Below are positions 1-9,594 of a stretch of 64,000 nucleotides of DNA, one piece after another. Location of the stretch: positions 323,883 through 387,882 of the forward strand of contig NZ_LMPF01000020.1 in assembly GCF_001424345.1 (NCBI RefSeq), in the 5' to 3' direction. The translations under genes and the position numbers were made by a program. This DNA comes from Burkholderia sp. Leaf177 (GTDB lineage Bacteria; Pseudomonadota; Gammaproteobacteria; Burkholderiales; Burkholderiaceae). How positions within the stretch are numbered: position 1 is the first letter of the stretch; each line of letters starts with the position of its first letter. The notes beneath the pieces are model-generated. The model had not been told where the DNA came from, made no database searches, and saw only the letters and a program-made list of their open reading frames with translations.

Positions 1-1
1 C

Positions 2-856
2 CGGAGCGCAACGCCCCAAGGCATCGAAGACGCAAAGCGGTTCGCGCACGCACTTTCCAATGCGGGGCTTGCTGTCGTTTCGGGACTGGCGCTCGGGATA
101 GATGGCGCGGCGCATCGTGGCGGCTTGACCGGACCGGGCGGAACGATTGCCGTGATCGGCACGGGCGCAGACCTGGTTTATCCGCCGGCGCATCACACGC
201 TCGCGCACGAAATCGCGGCGAACGGCACGATTGTCTCTGAATGGCCACTGGGAACGCCGGCACGCTCCGCCAATTTTCCGCAGCGTAACCGATTGATCGC
301 CGGATTTTCCAGCGGCGTCCTGATCGTCGAGGCGGCCATGCGGTCCGGGTCGTTGATCACCGCGCGGCTCGCCAATGAGACGGGGCGCGACGTCTTTGCA
401 ATACCCGGATCGATTCACGCGCCGCTTTCGCGTGGGTGTCATCGAATGATCAAGCAAGGGGCGATGCTGGTCGAAACGCCGGAGGATATTCTGGAAGAGT
501 TTGGTTTCAAGATCGAAACCCAGCCGGACGTCGCATCGTCACCACGAAAACGCGGCAAAGCACGCGCCGCCACAAACGCTCAAGTACAGGAACCCACCGA
601 AAACGAGTTCACGCTGGCGTTGCAAAGCGCGCCGGCAAGCAAACCTGTGACGGCTTCCTGGGCGTCGGCGAAAATCGTGGACCCCGACGCCGCACGTCTG
701 CTCGACGCCCTCGGCCATTCTCCTGCCACGCTTGAAATCCTTGCCGAGCGTACCGAAATGGATGGAGCAACGTTACAAAGCCTTCTGCTGCAGCTCGAAA
801 TCTCCGGGCGGATTGGTGCATTGCCGGGCGGCCGATTTACGCGCCTCGAGCGCTGA
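2..856 (+). CDS. dprA: DNA-processing protein DprA (5' end outside window)
   Basis: The 3' part of DprA/Smf, which protects incoming single-stranded DNA and loads RecA during transformation. The reading frame is open from base 2, so the start lies left of the window. The visible part has the Rossmann-like core (SGLALGIDGAAHRGGL, then a conserved GTGADLVYPPAH and FPQRNRLIAGFS segment) and a C-terminal winged-helix region from about base 670. Between core and tail is a low-complexity basic linker (SPRKRGKARAAT). The gene is followed by a thioredoxin-like gene and topB on the same strand. Identification is firm; natural competence of the host is not shown by this gene alone, since DprA is widespread in non-competent bacteria. 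Confidence 0.95.
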   Translation, partial: RSATPQGIEDAKRFAHALSNAGLAVVSGLALGIDGAAHRGGLTGPGGTIAVIGTGADLVYPPAHHTLAHEIAANGTIVSEWPLGTPARSANFPQRNRLIAGFSSGVLIVEAAMRSGSLITARLANETGRDVFAIPGSIHAPLSRGCHRMIKQGAMLVETPEDILEEFGFKIETQPDVASSPRKRGKARAATNAQVQEPTENEFTLALQSAPASKPVTASWASAKIVDPDAARLLDALGHSPATLEILAERTEMDGATLQSLLLQLEISGRIGALPGGRFTRLER

Positions 857-951
857 TCTTTCGGCCTCATGCTACATTCGCCCCAAACTCGTTCGTTTGC
901 TACGCCGCACCAATTGGCATCAGATCAAGAAACAAAGGACCGCAAGGAATC

Positions 952-1329
952 ATGCCCGCGCTGAATCTCGACACCGACGCCGACCGGATCGCCGAGCGCA
1001 TGGCGAGCCCCGGCACATTGCTCGTCGCCTGCCTGTGCGCCGAATGGTGCGGGACCTGCCGAGATTATCGGGATGGTTTCGACAAGCTTGCCGACGCTCA
1101 TCCGGATATTTGCTTCGCGTGGATCGATATCGAAAATCAGGCGGATCGTTTCGATGATCTGGATGTGGAAAACTTCCCGACCATATTGATCGAGGACGCA
1201 GTGACAACGCGGTTTTTTGGTACGGTTTTGCCGCAAACGTCCATCGTTGCACGAATGTTGACGGATTTGACCGCGTTGCCGGGCATGATCGGCGCGCCGA
1301 AAATCCGGCCCGCGCTGATAGCCGCGTAG
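952..1329 (+). CDS. Thioredoxin-like protein
   Basis: A 125-residue thioredoxin-fold protein with a WCGTC motif (residues about 30-34) after a short hydrophobic beta strand, and a FPT segment at the expected cis-proline position (NFPTILI). No signal peptide is visible, so it should be cytoplasmic. The start is supported by AAGGAAT just upstream. It sits 95 bp after dprA and about 210 bp before topB. The CGTC active site differs from the CGPC of classical thioredoxin, so its redox potential and partner are unknown; general disulfide reduction is the safe call. Confidence 0.85.
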   Translation: MPALNLDTDADRIAERMASPGTLLVACLCAEWCGTCRDYRDGFDKLADAHPDICFAWIDIENQADRFDDLDVENFPTILIEDAVTTRFFGTVLPQTSIVARMLTDLTALPGMIGAPKIRPALIAA

Positions 1330-1542
1330 ACCGCGTCCAGACCAGCGCACTCACAACTGAAACGTCTCAAGCCGCTGCATCACAAAGCGCCCACATTCAC
1401 CGTTCGGCAGCCCGCGTTTCGCTAAATGCCAAACCGCGCGCCGCGCGCCATATGCTATAAAGCGGACGTTAACGAGCCCGAACCCCGGTCGCACAAGCAA
1501 CCGTTACCCGGCCTCATGCCTGTCCCTAACTAGAATCGAGTC

Positions 1543-4188
1543 ATGTCCAAAGCCCTGATCATTGCTGAAAAGCCTTCTGTCGCGAACGACATCGCGCGCG
1601 CTTTGGGCGGTTTCACGAAGCATGACGAATATTACGAGAGCGACGACTACGTGCTGTCGTCGGCGGTGGGCCATCTTCTGGAAATCGCCGCGCCCGAGGA
1701 ATACGAAGTCAAGCGCGGCAAGTGGAGTTTCGCCAATCTGCCGGTGATTCCGCCGCATTTCGACCTGAATCCGATCGCAAAAAGCGAATCGCGCCTGAAG
1801 GTGTTGACAAAGCTGCTCAAGCGCAAGGACATCGACCGCTTGATCAATGCCTGCGACGCGGGGCGCGAGGGCGAGCTGATTTTCCGCCTGATCGCGCAGC
1901 ACGCGAAGGCCAAGCAGCCGGTTCAGCGCCTGTGGCTGCAATCCATGACGGCGGGTTCCATCCGCGATGGTTTTGCGAACCTGCGCAGCGACGCCGACAT
2001 GCAGCCGCTAGCCGATGCCGCCCGCTGCCGCTCCGAAGCCGACTGGCTCGTTGGTATCAACGGCACGCGCGCGATGACCGCGTTCAACAGCAAGGGCGGC
2101 GGTTTCTTCCTGACGACCGTTGGCCGCGTTCAGACGCCAACGTTGTCTATCGTGGTGGAACGCGAGGAAAAGATTCGCCGTTTCGTTCCGCGCGATTATT
2201 GGGAAGTGCGTGCCGAGTTCATCGCGGCAAAAGGGATTTACGAAGGGCGCTGGTTCGACCCGAAATTCAAGCGCGTAGAAGGCGACCCCGAGCAGCGCGA
2301 TTTGCGTCTGTGGGCGCTGCCCGCGGCGGAATCGATCGTCGCGGCTTGTCGCGGCAAGACGGGCACCGTCACGGAAGAAGCGAAGCCGTCCACGCAGATG
2401 TCGCCCTTGCTGTTCGACTTGACCAGTTTGCAGCGCGAGGCGAACGGCCGCTTTGGCTTTTCAGCCAAGAACACGCTTGGGCTGGCGCAGGCGCTGTATG
2501 AAAAGCACAAGGTGCTGACCTACCCGCGTACGGACGCGCGCGCGTTGCCCGAGGATTACATCCCGACGGTGAAAGACACGCTCGCCATGCTGAAGGAAAG
2601 CAACAACTACTTGCCGCACGCGAAGCAGGTGCTGGACAAGGGTTGGGTGAAGCCGAACAAGCGCATCTTCGATAACTCCAAGATCAGCGATCACTTCGCC
2701 ATCATCCCGACGCTGCAGGCGCCGAAGGCATTGTCGGAACCGGAGCAGAAACTTTACGACCTCGTTGTGAAGCGCTTTCTCGCGGTGTTTTTCCCGGCGG
2801 CCGAATATCTGGTCACCACGCGGATCACCGAAGTCGCCGGTCATCATTTCAAGACCGAAGGCAAAGTGCTGGTCGAGCCGGGCTGGCTGCAGGTCTACGG
2901 CAAGGAAGTCAGCGGTGACGACGACAACCTCGTGCAAGTGCAGAAGGATGAGAAAGTAGACGTCGAAAAGGTCGCGGCGCACGGTCTCGTGACCAAACCG
3001 CCCGCACGATACAACGAAGCGTCGTTGCTCTCGGCCATGGAAGGCGCGGGCAAGCTCGTCGAAGACGAAGAGTTGCGCGAGGCGATGGCCGCGAAGGGAC
3101 TCGGAACGCCGGCCACGCGGGCGGCGATTATCGAAGGATTGCTGGGCGAGAAGTACATGGTGCGGGAAGGCCGCGAGCTGATTCCGACGGCCAAGGCATT
3201 CCAGCTGATGACCTTGCTGCGCGGTTTGGGCGTCGAGGAATTGACGGCGCCGGAGCTGACCGGCGAATGGGAGCACAAGCTGTCGCAGATGGAACGCGGC
3301 AACCTCCCGCGCGACGAGTTCATGCAGGAAATCGCGCGCATGACGCAGACCATCGTGAAGCGCGCGAAGGAATACGACTCGGACACCATTCCCGGCGACT
3401 ACGCGACGCTCGAAACGCCGTGCCCGAATTGCGGCAACCAGATCAAGGAGAACTATCGGCGATTCGCTTGTACGAAATGCGAATTCTCCATGTCGAAGAT
3501 TCCTGGCGGACGTCAGTTCGAGATTCCGGAAGTGGAGCAATTGATCAAGGACAAGACCATCGGGCCGTTGTCGGGATTTCGCAGCAAGATGGGACGGCCG
3601 TTTTCGGCAATCCTGAAACTCGCTTTCGACGATGAAATCAAGAACTGGAAGCTCGAGTTCGACTTCGGCCAGGACTCGGGCGGCGAAGACGGCGAACCCG
3701 TGGATTTCTCGGAACAAACGCCGGTTGGCGCGTGCCCGAAATGTCACTCGAAGGTGTTCGAGCACGGCATGAGCTACGTCTGCGAAAACTCTGTCGCAAT
3801 TCCGAAAACCTGCGATTTCCGCTCGGGCAAGGTGATCTTGCAGCAGGAAATGTCGCGCGAGCAAATGACGAAGTTGCTGGAAGAAGGACGTACTGATCTG
3901 CTGACGGGCTTCAAGTCATCGCGCACGGGCCGCAACTTCAAGGCATTTCTCGTGAAGCAGCCGGACGGCAAGATCGGCTTCGAGTTCGAGAAGAAAGAGC
4001 CGAAGCCAGGCGCGAAGACGGCGGTCAAACGCGGTGCAACGGCCGCAGCAGCGCCCGAAGCTGAAGACGAAGGCGATGGCGACGTGGCAGTCGCAGCGAA
4101 GAAAACGACCGTGAAGGTTGCGGCGAAAAAAGCACCGGCCAAGAAGGTCGTGGCAAAGAAGGCGCCGGCCCGGAAGACTGCGAGTTAG
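1543..4188 (+). CDS. topB: DNA topoisomerase III
   Basis: Type IA topoisomerase that passes single strands and decatenates replication or recombination intermediates. The 881-residue protein has an N-terminal TOPRIM domain (MSKALIIAEKPSVA; acidic DACDAGREGE near residues 103-112), the catalytic tyrosine in LTYPRTDARALPED at about residue 327, and two C-terminal zinc-ribbon-like modules (CPNC...CTKC near 627; CPKC...C near 732). The tail from about residue 830 is a Lys/Ala-rich repeat (KKAPAKKVVAKKAPARK) that probably binds DNA non-specifically. It is longer than E. coli TopB (about 650 residues) because of the zinc modules and tail. A strong terminator follows. Confidence 0.96.
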   Translation: MSKALIIAEKPSVANDIARALGGFTKHDEYYESDDYVLSSAVGHLLEIAAPEEYEVKRGKWSFANLPVIPPHFDLNPIAKSESRLKVLTKLLKRKDIDRLINACDAGREGELIFRLIAQHAKAKQPVQRLWLQSMTAGSIRDGFANLRSDADMQPLADAARCRSEADWLVGINGTRAMTAFNSKGGGFFLTTVGRVQTPTLSIVVEREEKIRRFVPRDYWEVRAEFIAAKGIYEGRWFDPKFKRVEGDPEQRDLRLWALPAAESIVAACRGKTGTVTEEAKPSTQMSPLLFDLTSLQREANGRFGFSAKNTLGLAQALYEKHKVLTYPRTDARALPEDYIPTVKDTLAMLKESNNYLPHAKQVLDKGWVKPNKRIFDNSKISDHFAIIPTLQAPKALSEPEQKLYDLVVKRFLAVFFPAAEYLVTTRITEVAGHHFKTEGKVLVEPGWLQVYGKEVSGDDDNLVQVQKDEKVDVEKVAAHGLVTKPPARYNEASLLSAMEGAGKLVEDEELREAMAAKGLGTPATRAAIIEGLLGEKYMVREGRELIPTAKAFQLMTLLRGLGVEELTAPELTGEWEHKLSQMERGNLPRDEFMQEIARMTQTIVKRAKEYDSDTIPGDYATLETPCPNCGNQIKENYRRFACTKCEFSMSKIPGGRQFEIPEVEQLIKDKTIGPLSGFRSKMGRPFSAILKLAFDDEIKNWKLEFDFGQDSGGEDGEPVDFSEQTPVGACPKCHSKVFEHGMSYVCENSVAIPKTCDFRSGKVILQQEMSREQMTKLLEEGRTDLLTGFKSSRTGRNFKAFLVKQPDGKIGFEFEKKEPKPGAKTAVKRGATAAAAPEAEDEGDGDVAVAAKKTTVKVAAKKAPAKKVVAKKAPARKTAS

Positions 4189-4216
4189 GTTTTAAATCGC
4201 TCGCTGCAATAAGAAA

Positions 4217-4238
4217 AGCCCGCAATCGCGGGCTTTTT
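4217..4238. terminator. Terminator between topB and the LysR gene
   Basis: AGCCCGC-AATC-GCGGGCT stem followed by TTTTT on the plus strand and preceded by AAAA, so it can act in both directions. It sits between the ends of convergent topB and the LysR gene. Confidence 0.9.
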
Positions 4239-4275
4239 CTCGTTTGGACATGGAAATGCGTCGGGCTTTGTCATG

Positions 4276-5397
4276 TCAGAACGGCGATGGCATCGAAAGT
4301 GGCGAGCGCGTGCGCGACTTCACCGGCTTGCCGTTGAGCTTGCTGTCGTCGGCGGGAGTCGTGGGGCGCGATTCAAAACGCTCGCCGCCTTCCGCTTCGG
4401 CGTAAGCCGCATGCGCGACCAGCGGTTCGCTTTCCAGGTCGTTAATGGCTGCAGACCCCGGCTGCAACGCGCCGTCCTTCGCCCATTGCTCGCCGAGCTG
4501 ATGATTCGGCGTCTTGCTGAAATACTCGACCAGATGATCGATGAACGTACGCACCTTCGCCGGCAGATGCCGACGACTCGGATACGCGACGTTGATCTCG
4601 ACCTGCGGCAGCTTGTAGTCGCCCAGAAGCCTGACCAGCTTGCCGCGCGTGGTGTCGTTGCCGATCAGATAGCTCGGCAGGATTGCGATGCCCATGCCCA
4701 GCAGCGCGAACTGGCGCAGCATCTCGGTATTGTTCGCGACGATCACGTTCGTCGGCCGAACGCGCACTTCGCCTTCCGGACCGGTGAACACGCGTTCATC
4801 GCCGAAATATTCCGATGGCAAGCTCAGCGACGGATGTTCGGCCAGATCCTCGGGCCGCGTCGGCACGCCGTGCTTTTCGAGATATGCGGGCGTGGCGCAA
4901 ACGGTCAGACAGCCGGTGGTCAGGCGTCGCGTGACAATGCTCGCGCTGCGCATCTGGCGCGCGATGACAATCCCGACATCGAACCCTTCTTCCACCAGAT
5001 CGACCTGCCGGTCGACCAGAGTCACGTCGGGCACCACCTTCGGATAACGTTGCGCGTAGGTCTGCAGTACCGGCGCCAGGTTATGCAGGCCGAACACGAC
5101 GGGTGCGACAATCCGTAGCGATCCAACCGGCTCGTGGTTACGCGCCACGACCATTTGCTCGACATCTTCGAGTTCATCGAGGATTTGCCGCGCACGTTCC
5201 AGATAAACCTGACCCGACTCGGTCAGCGAGAGGCTGCGTGTTGTCCGGTTGAGCAGACGTGTGCCGAGACGCCCTTCCAGGTCCGCGATATGGCGCGTCG
5301 CCACGGCGTTGGAGATATCCATTGCGCCGGCTGCGCGGGCAAAGCTGCCAAGATCCGCCACTCGGACGAATACTTTCATCGATTGCAAATGATCCAT
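4276..5397 (-). CDS. LysR-family transcriptional regulator
   Basis: A 373-residue regulator with an N-terminal winged helix-turn-helix (residues 1-60; MKVFVRVADLGSFARAAGAM, then RTTRSLSLTESG) and a periplasmic-binding-like effector domain to about residue 300. It is most like the CrgA/AaeR-type group. The last ~70 residues (from about SKTPNHQLGEQW) form a polar extension beyond the usual 300-residue LysR length and carry no motif I recognise. No divergent target gene abuts its promoter; pckG ends upstream on the same strand. Effector and targets are unknown. Confidence 0.9.
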   Translation of the reverse strand: MDHLQSMKVFVRVADLGSFARAAGAMDISNAVATRHIADLEGRLGTRLLNRTTRSLSLTESGQVYLERARQILDELEDVEQMVVARNHEPVGSLRIVAPVVFGLHNLAPVLQTYAQRYPKVVPDVTLVDRQVDLVEEGFDVGIVIARQMRSASIVTRRLTTGCLTVCATPAYLEKHGVPTRPEDLAEHPSLSLPSEYFGDERVFTGPEGEVRVRPTNVIVANNTEMLRQFALLGMGIAILPSYLIGNDTTRGKLVRLLGDYKLPQVEINVAYPSRRHLPAKVRTFIDHLVEYFSKTPNHQLGEQWAKDGALQPGSAAINDLESEPLVAHAAYAEAEGGERFESRPTTPADDSKLNGKPVKSRTRSPLSMPSPF

Positions 5398-5430
5398 GAG
5401 ACTACTCCTGCTGCTAGACGGCCTCTTTTA

Positions 5431-5453
5431 AATTCCTGAAGCAATTCGGAATT
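5431..5453. promoter_or_regulatory. Inverted repeat upstream of the LysR gene
   Basis: AATTCC-N11-GGAATT lies about 35 bp upstream of the LysR start. LysR proteins commonly autoregulate through dyads of about this size, so this is a candidate operator. It does not fit the strict T-N11-A form because the bases six positions from the centre are C and G. Confidence 0.35.
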
Positions 5454-5650
5454 ATCCTAGGACTCGCGTTTTCGTGCAGAAGTTGCCGGAAATCTCAGTT
5501 TTTCCGCTAAAAGATTTCGACTTTACCAAGCAGTAAGGTGAAAGCGAGCGGATTGTTGCTGAATTCGGAACGCTGGGCCGCGCCGATTGTTCGCGCAGGA
5601 TTTCTGAAACGCTGGCTCAGGCAATTTTGACGCAGTAGAGCGGGAAAATG

Positions 5651-5678
5651 ACGATGCGCCGCTTGTACGGCGCATCGT
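5651..5678 (-). terminator. Terminator of pckG
   Basis: Eleven-base-pair stem ACGATGCGCCG / CGGCGCATCGT with a six-base loop, followed on the minus strand by TCATTTTCC. It lies 45 bp past the pckG stop. The rest of 5398-5722 holds only this hairpin and the LysR leader. Confidence 0.75.
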
Positions 5679-5722
5679 TGTCGATTATGTCGACTTCCGT
5701 CATCAATCACGTCTGACGAATA

Positions 5723-7573
5723 TTACGCAGACAAGCGTTTTTCAATGTCCAATTTGGTTTCGGTAAGTTCTTGCGGCAGGCCTTGTGCGAGTTTTTTGAA
5801 CAATTCGTCATGTAGTTGCAACTCTTCGCGCCATTCAGGACCTTGCACGGAGATCACGCGTTCGAACTGTTCACGTGAAAAATCGAGTTTGCCCCAATCG
5901 ATATCCTCATACGTGGGCGATAGTCCAAACGCGTGTTCTTCGCCTTTGGCCGTCCCTTCAATCCGCCCGATCATCCACGTCAGTACGCGCATGTTGTCGC
6001 CGAAACCCGGCCATACGAACTTGCCCTGATCGTCCTTTCGGAACCAGTTCACGCAGAAGAACTTCGGCAGCTTGGCATCGAGTTGCGCGAGACGCTCGCC
6101 CATCTTGAGCCACTGACCGAAATATTCGCTCATGTTGTAGCCGCAGAACGGCAGCATCGCGAACGGATCGCGTCGCACCACGCCCTGCTGGCCGGACGCC
6201 GCGGCGGTGGTTTCCGAGCCCATGGTCGCGGCCATGTAGACGCCCTCATTCCAGTCGCGCGCCTCGGTCACGAGCGGGACCGTGTCCGAACGGCGTCCGC
6301 CGAAAATGAACGCATCAATCGCCACGCCCGCTGGATTTTCCCAATCGGCGTCAATCGATGGACACTGTGCCGCCGGCGCCGTGAAGCGCGCGTTCGGATG
6401 CGCGGCCTTCGTGCCGGATTCGGGTGTCCAGTCCTTTCCCTGCCAGTCGATCAAATGCGCGGGCGGCGTGTCCGTCATGCCTTCCCACCAGATATCGCCA
6501 TCGTCGGTGAGCGCCACGTTCGTGAAGATGACGTTCTCCTTGAGCATCGCCATGGCGTTGAAGTTGGTCTTTTCGCTCGTGCCCGGCGCCACGCCGAAAT
6601 AGCCGGCTTCCGGGTTGATTGCGTAGAGGCGGCCGTCGCGGCCGGGCTTGATCCACGCGATGTCGTCGCCAATGGTCGATACCTTCCAGCCCGCCATATC
6701 CTGCGGCGGAATCAGCATGGCAAAGTTGGTCTTGCCGCACGCCGACGGAAACGCCGCAGCGACGTGATATTTGCACCCTTCCGGCGACGTCACCCCGAGA
6801 ATCAGCATGTGCTCGGCGAGCCAGCCTTCGTCGCGGCCCATCGTCGATGCAATCCGCAGCGCGAAACATTTTTTGCCGAGGAGCGCGTTGCCGCCGTAGC
6901 CGGAACCAAAGCTCCAGATCTCGCGGCTTTCCGGAAAATGGACGATGTACTTCGTGTCGTTGCAAGGCCACGGCACGTCCGTTTGTCCGGCTTGCAAAGG
7001 CGCGCCGACCGAATGCACGCACGGCACGAACTCGCCGTCCGTGCCCAGCACGTCGTACACCGCTTGACCCATGCGCGTCATGATGCGCATGTTCGTGACC
7101 ACGTACGGGCTGTCCGTCAGCTCCACGCCAATATGCGCGATCGGCGAGCCGAGCGGTCCCATGGAAAACGGCACAACGTACATCGTGCGGCCGCGCATGC
7201 AGCCATCGAATAGGCCGTTCAGCGTGCCGCGCATCTCCTTCGGGTCGATCCAGTTGTTAGTCGGTCCAGCCTGCTCCGGGCGCGCCGAGCAAATGTACGT
7301 GCGATCCTCGACACGCGCGACATCGGAAGGATCGGAACACGCCAGATAAGAGTTCGGCCGTTTCGCCGGATTGAGGCGCCTGAGCGTGCCGGCGTCGACC
7401 ATTTGCTGCGATAACCGGTCGTACTCAGCCTCCGACCCGTCGCACCATTCGATCCGGTCGGGCCTGGTGAGCGCCGCGATCTGCTCCACCCAGTCGATGA
7501 GCTTCCGGTTCTTGACATAGGCCGGCGCGTCGCGACCGGTCACGTTGTGGTCCACTACTGCGGGCTGGTTCAT
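5723..7573 (-). CDS. pckG: Phosphoenolpyruvate carboxykinase (GTP)
   Basis: Converts oxaloacetate and GTP to PEP, GDP and CO2, the entry step of gluconeogenesis from TCA intermediates. The 616-residue protein has the GTP-type signature [13 protein letters not shown] near residues 270-282 and the conserved segments [16 protein letters not shown] and [12 protein letters not shown]. The frame is open for 24 more codons upstream, but the ATG at 7573 ([10 protein letters not shown]) is preceded by ACGGAGTG and matches the family length, so it was chosen. It is monocistronic with its own terminator. Confidence 0.96.
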   Translation of the reverse strand: MNQPAVVDHNVTGRDAPAYVKNRKLIDWVEQIAALTRPDRIEWCDGSEAEYDRLSQQMVDAGTLRRLNPAKRPNSYLACSDPSDVARVEDRTYICSARPEQAGPTNNWIDPKEMRGTLNGLFDGCMRGRTMYVVPFSMGPLGSPIAHIGVELTDSPYVVTNMRIMTRMGQAVYDVLGTDGEFVPCVHSVGAPLQAGQTDVPWPCNDTKYIVHFPESREIWSFGSGYGGNALLGKKCFALRIASTMGRDEGWLAEHMLILGVTSPEGCKYHVAAAFPSACGKTNFAMLIPPQDMAGWKVSTIGDDIAWIKPGRDGRLYAINPEAGYFGVAPGTSEKTNFNAMAMLKENVIFTNVALTDDGDIWWEGMTDTPPAHLIDWQGKDWTPESGTKAAHPNARFTAPAAQCPSIDADWENPAGVAIDAFIFGGRRSDTVPLVTEARDWNEGVYMAATMGSETTAAASGQQGVVRRDPFAMLPFCGYNMSEYFGQWLKMGERLAQLDAKLPKFFCVNWFRKDDQGKFVWPGFGDNMRVLTWMIGRIEGTAKGEEHAFGLSPTYEDIDWGKLDFSREQFERVISVQGPEWREELQLHDELFKKLAQGLPQELTETKLDIEKRLSA

Positions 7574-7700
7574 CGAGCACACTCCGTTCTTGGAAGAGAA
7601 AACGGTTGCAACCCGCCGGCGCTGCTCGCGAGAGGCGCATTTCACGTCACCGATGCACCCGCGCGGCGGAACTCACGCGCAGACGGCGACACAAAACCAA

Positions 7701-7762
7701 GGCTTGCGTCGGGAGTTGACGGGTCCGGCGGCGACTGCCGTCTGAATCGCGGCTTGCGTCGG
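7701..7762. repeat. Direct repeat in the pckG upstream region
   Basis: GGCTTGCGTCGG occurs at 7701-7712 and again at 7751-7762, exactly 50 bp apart, in the 506-bp gap between the divergent pckG and dehydrogenase genes. Spacing near five helical turns would suit a dimeric regulator, but this is a guess. The remainder of 7574-8079 is AT-rich toward 8000 and has no gene that I can support. Confidence 0.4.
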
Positions 7763-8079
7763 CACGGAACAAACTGTTAAAAAGAGATAGGAATGTCTCC
7801 ATCGATTGCCGGTGTTCCGGCTTTTGCGATGCATGAACGTGCAAACGGGCGCTTGGCCAACTTCGCTAAACTGGTCGTTTCGCGTTCAACAAAGCTTTCA
7901 ATATTTTTGGTCCAGTCGCCTGCTGGCAAGCGGTAATCCTTGCAATATCACTAGCAGCTTAGCAAGACGCGATGCCTATATTTCGGCGAATTTATACGTA
8001 ATTACCCGAACTTAGCTCGTCGTTTCCTGTTCATCTTCGAATTTCTGCAGCACGTTTGATGCCCATCAAAAGCCAATCC

Positions 8080-9099
8080 ATGCCAATTAAAATTGCCATT
8101 CTCGACGACTACCAAGATGCCGTTCGTAAGCTCGATTGCTTCAATCTGCTTGCAGATCACGAAGTCAAAGTCTTCAATAACACGGTGCGCGGGCTCGGAC
8201 AGTTGGCTAGCAGACTCTCGGAAGTCGAAGCCCTCGTTTTGATCCGGGAACGCACGCGGATCAGTTCGCAATTGCTCGATAAATTGCCCCGGCTGCGCAT
8301 GATCAGCCAGACCGGCAAGGCGGGCGGCCATATCGAGCTCGATGCCTGTACCGAGCGCGGCATCGCCGTTCTGGAGGGAAGCGGCTCGCCTATCGCTCCG
8401 GCCGAGCTCACGTGGGCGCTGATCATGGCGGCCCAGCGGCGCATTCCGCAGTACGTGGCGAATCTGAAGCAAGGCGCGTGGCAGCAATCCGGCCTGAAGA
8501 CATCGGCATTACCGCCGAATTTCGGGCTCGGACAAGTGTTGCGCGGTCAGACGCTCGGCATTTGGGGATACGGAAAGATCGGCCAGTTGCTTGCCGGTTA
8601 TGGCAAAGCCTTCGGCATGAAAGTGGTGGTTTGGGGACGCGAGAATTCGCAGGCGGCTGCGCGCGCCGATGGCGTCGATGTCGCCGAAAGCCGGGAAGCG
8701 TTGTTCGAGCAAAGCGACGTGCTGTCGCTGCATTTGCGTCTGAACGATGAAACCCGCGGCATTGTCACCGCCGCCGATTTGATGCGCATGAAGCCGACTG
8801 CGCTGTTCGTGAATACGAGCCGCGCCGAGTTGCTCGAGGAAAATGCGCTGCTCAACGCGCTGCATCACAACCGGCCAGGAATGGTTGCCATCGACGTATA
8901 TGAAAGCGAGCCGATCCTTCAGGGCTACAGCCTTCTGCGCATGGAAAACGTGATTTGCACGCCGCACATTGGCTACGTGGAACGCGAAAGCTACGAGCTG
9001 TACTTTTCGGCGGCGTTTAAGAACATTCTTGCCTTCGATGCCGGCGATACATCCAGCGTCGCCAATCCGGAAGCGCTGGTTGGCGGCCGCCGGCGGTAA
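8080..9099 (+). CDS. D-isomer-specific 2-hydroxyacid dehydrogenase
   Basis: NAD-dependent D-2-hydroxyacid dehydrogenase family member of about 339 residues. The N-terminal catalytic half (IAILDDYQDAVRKLDCF) is followed by a Rossmann motif GIWGYGKIGQ near residues 161-170, the conserved Arg in NTSRAELLE near 247 and the catalytic His in TPHIGYVERESYELY near 294. I chose ATG 8080 because family members start with this IAILDDYQ strand; an in-frame ATG at 8059 is also possible. Substrate is unknown. It ends 1 bp before the convergent OsmC gene's stop. Confidence 0.85.
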   Translation: MPIKIAILDDYQDAVRKLDCFNLLADHEVKVFNNTVRGLGQLASRLSEVEALVLIRERTRISSQLLDKLPRLRMISQTGKAGGHIELDACTERGIAVLEGSGSPIAPAELTWALIMAAQRRIPQYVANLKQGAWQQSGLKTSALPPNFGLGQVLRGQTLGIWGYGKIGQLLAGYGKAFGMKVVVWGRENSQAAARADGVDVAESREALFEQSDVLSLHLRLNDETRGIVTAADLMRMKPTALFVNTSRAELLEENALLNALHHNRPGMVAIDVYESEPILQGYSLLRMENVICTPHIGYVERESYELYFSAAFKNILAFDAGDTSSVANPEALVGGRRR

Positions 9100-9100
9100 G

Positions 9101-9577
9101 TCAGATGGTGGAGATGGCGGTGGACGGCTCGCATCGGACGGGGAAGTTCACCGAGTTCGCGATGAAACAAAACGCGTGCGCTTCTTCGTGCAGGCGCTCG
9201 GCCAGATTCACATCGCCGCCCGCGCCTATCAACACTTGCGGGCGCAAAAGGACATCGGTGAAACGGCCGCCGCCCTGCTTCGTTTCTTCCATCGTGCCGA
9301 CGGGTTCATCCACGTAACCCGTCACCACGATGCCGTTCACCGAGCACAAGTGCAGATACCAAAGCATGTGGCACGACGAAAGCGACGCCACGAACAGCTC
9401 CTCCGGATTGTGTCGCGTGGAGTCGCCGCGAAATGCGGGATCGCTCGAAGCTTCGATAGCAGGTTTGTTCGCCACGCGAATCAGATGGTCGCGGGAATAG
9501 GCGTCGTAGCCCGACGTGCCCGAACCCTGGTCGCCAGTCCAGGCAACTTGGAGCGTGTACTTATGCTGTTTGGCCAT
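9101..9577 (-). CDS. OsmC-family peroxiredoxin-like protein
   Basis: A 158-residue OsmC/Ohr-superfamily protein. It has the two expected cysteines, in SLSSCHMLWYLHLCS and AHAFCFIANSVNFPVRC, and the N-terminal barrel start TLQVAWTGDQGSGT. The family reduces organic hydroperoxides, including fatty-acid hydroperoxides. The open frame runs far upstream, but the ATG at 9577 (MAKQHKYTLQV) gives the normal length. It lies 17 bp after a patatin-like gene and so is probably the last gene of a three-gene operon. Confidence 0.9.
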   Translation of the reverse strand: MAKQHKYTLQVAWTGDQGSGTSGYDAYSRDHLIRVANKPAIEASSDPAFRGDSTRHNPEELFVASLSSCHMLWYLHLCSVNGIVVTGYVDEPVGTMEETKQGGGRFTDVLLRPQVLIGAGGDVNLAERLHEEAHAFCFIANSVNFPVRCEPSTAISTI

Positions 9578-9594
9578 CGTGTTGAAGCTCCTGC

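Noticed and set aside
2461-3864. Long minus-strand ORF (467 codons) opposite topB
   Set aside because: Lies wholly within topB, a high-GC antisense shadow with Arg/His-rich translation.
5933-7213. 426-codon ORF opposite pckG
   Set aside because: Antisense shadow; Arg/His-rich, no domain.
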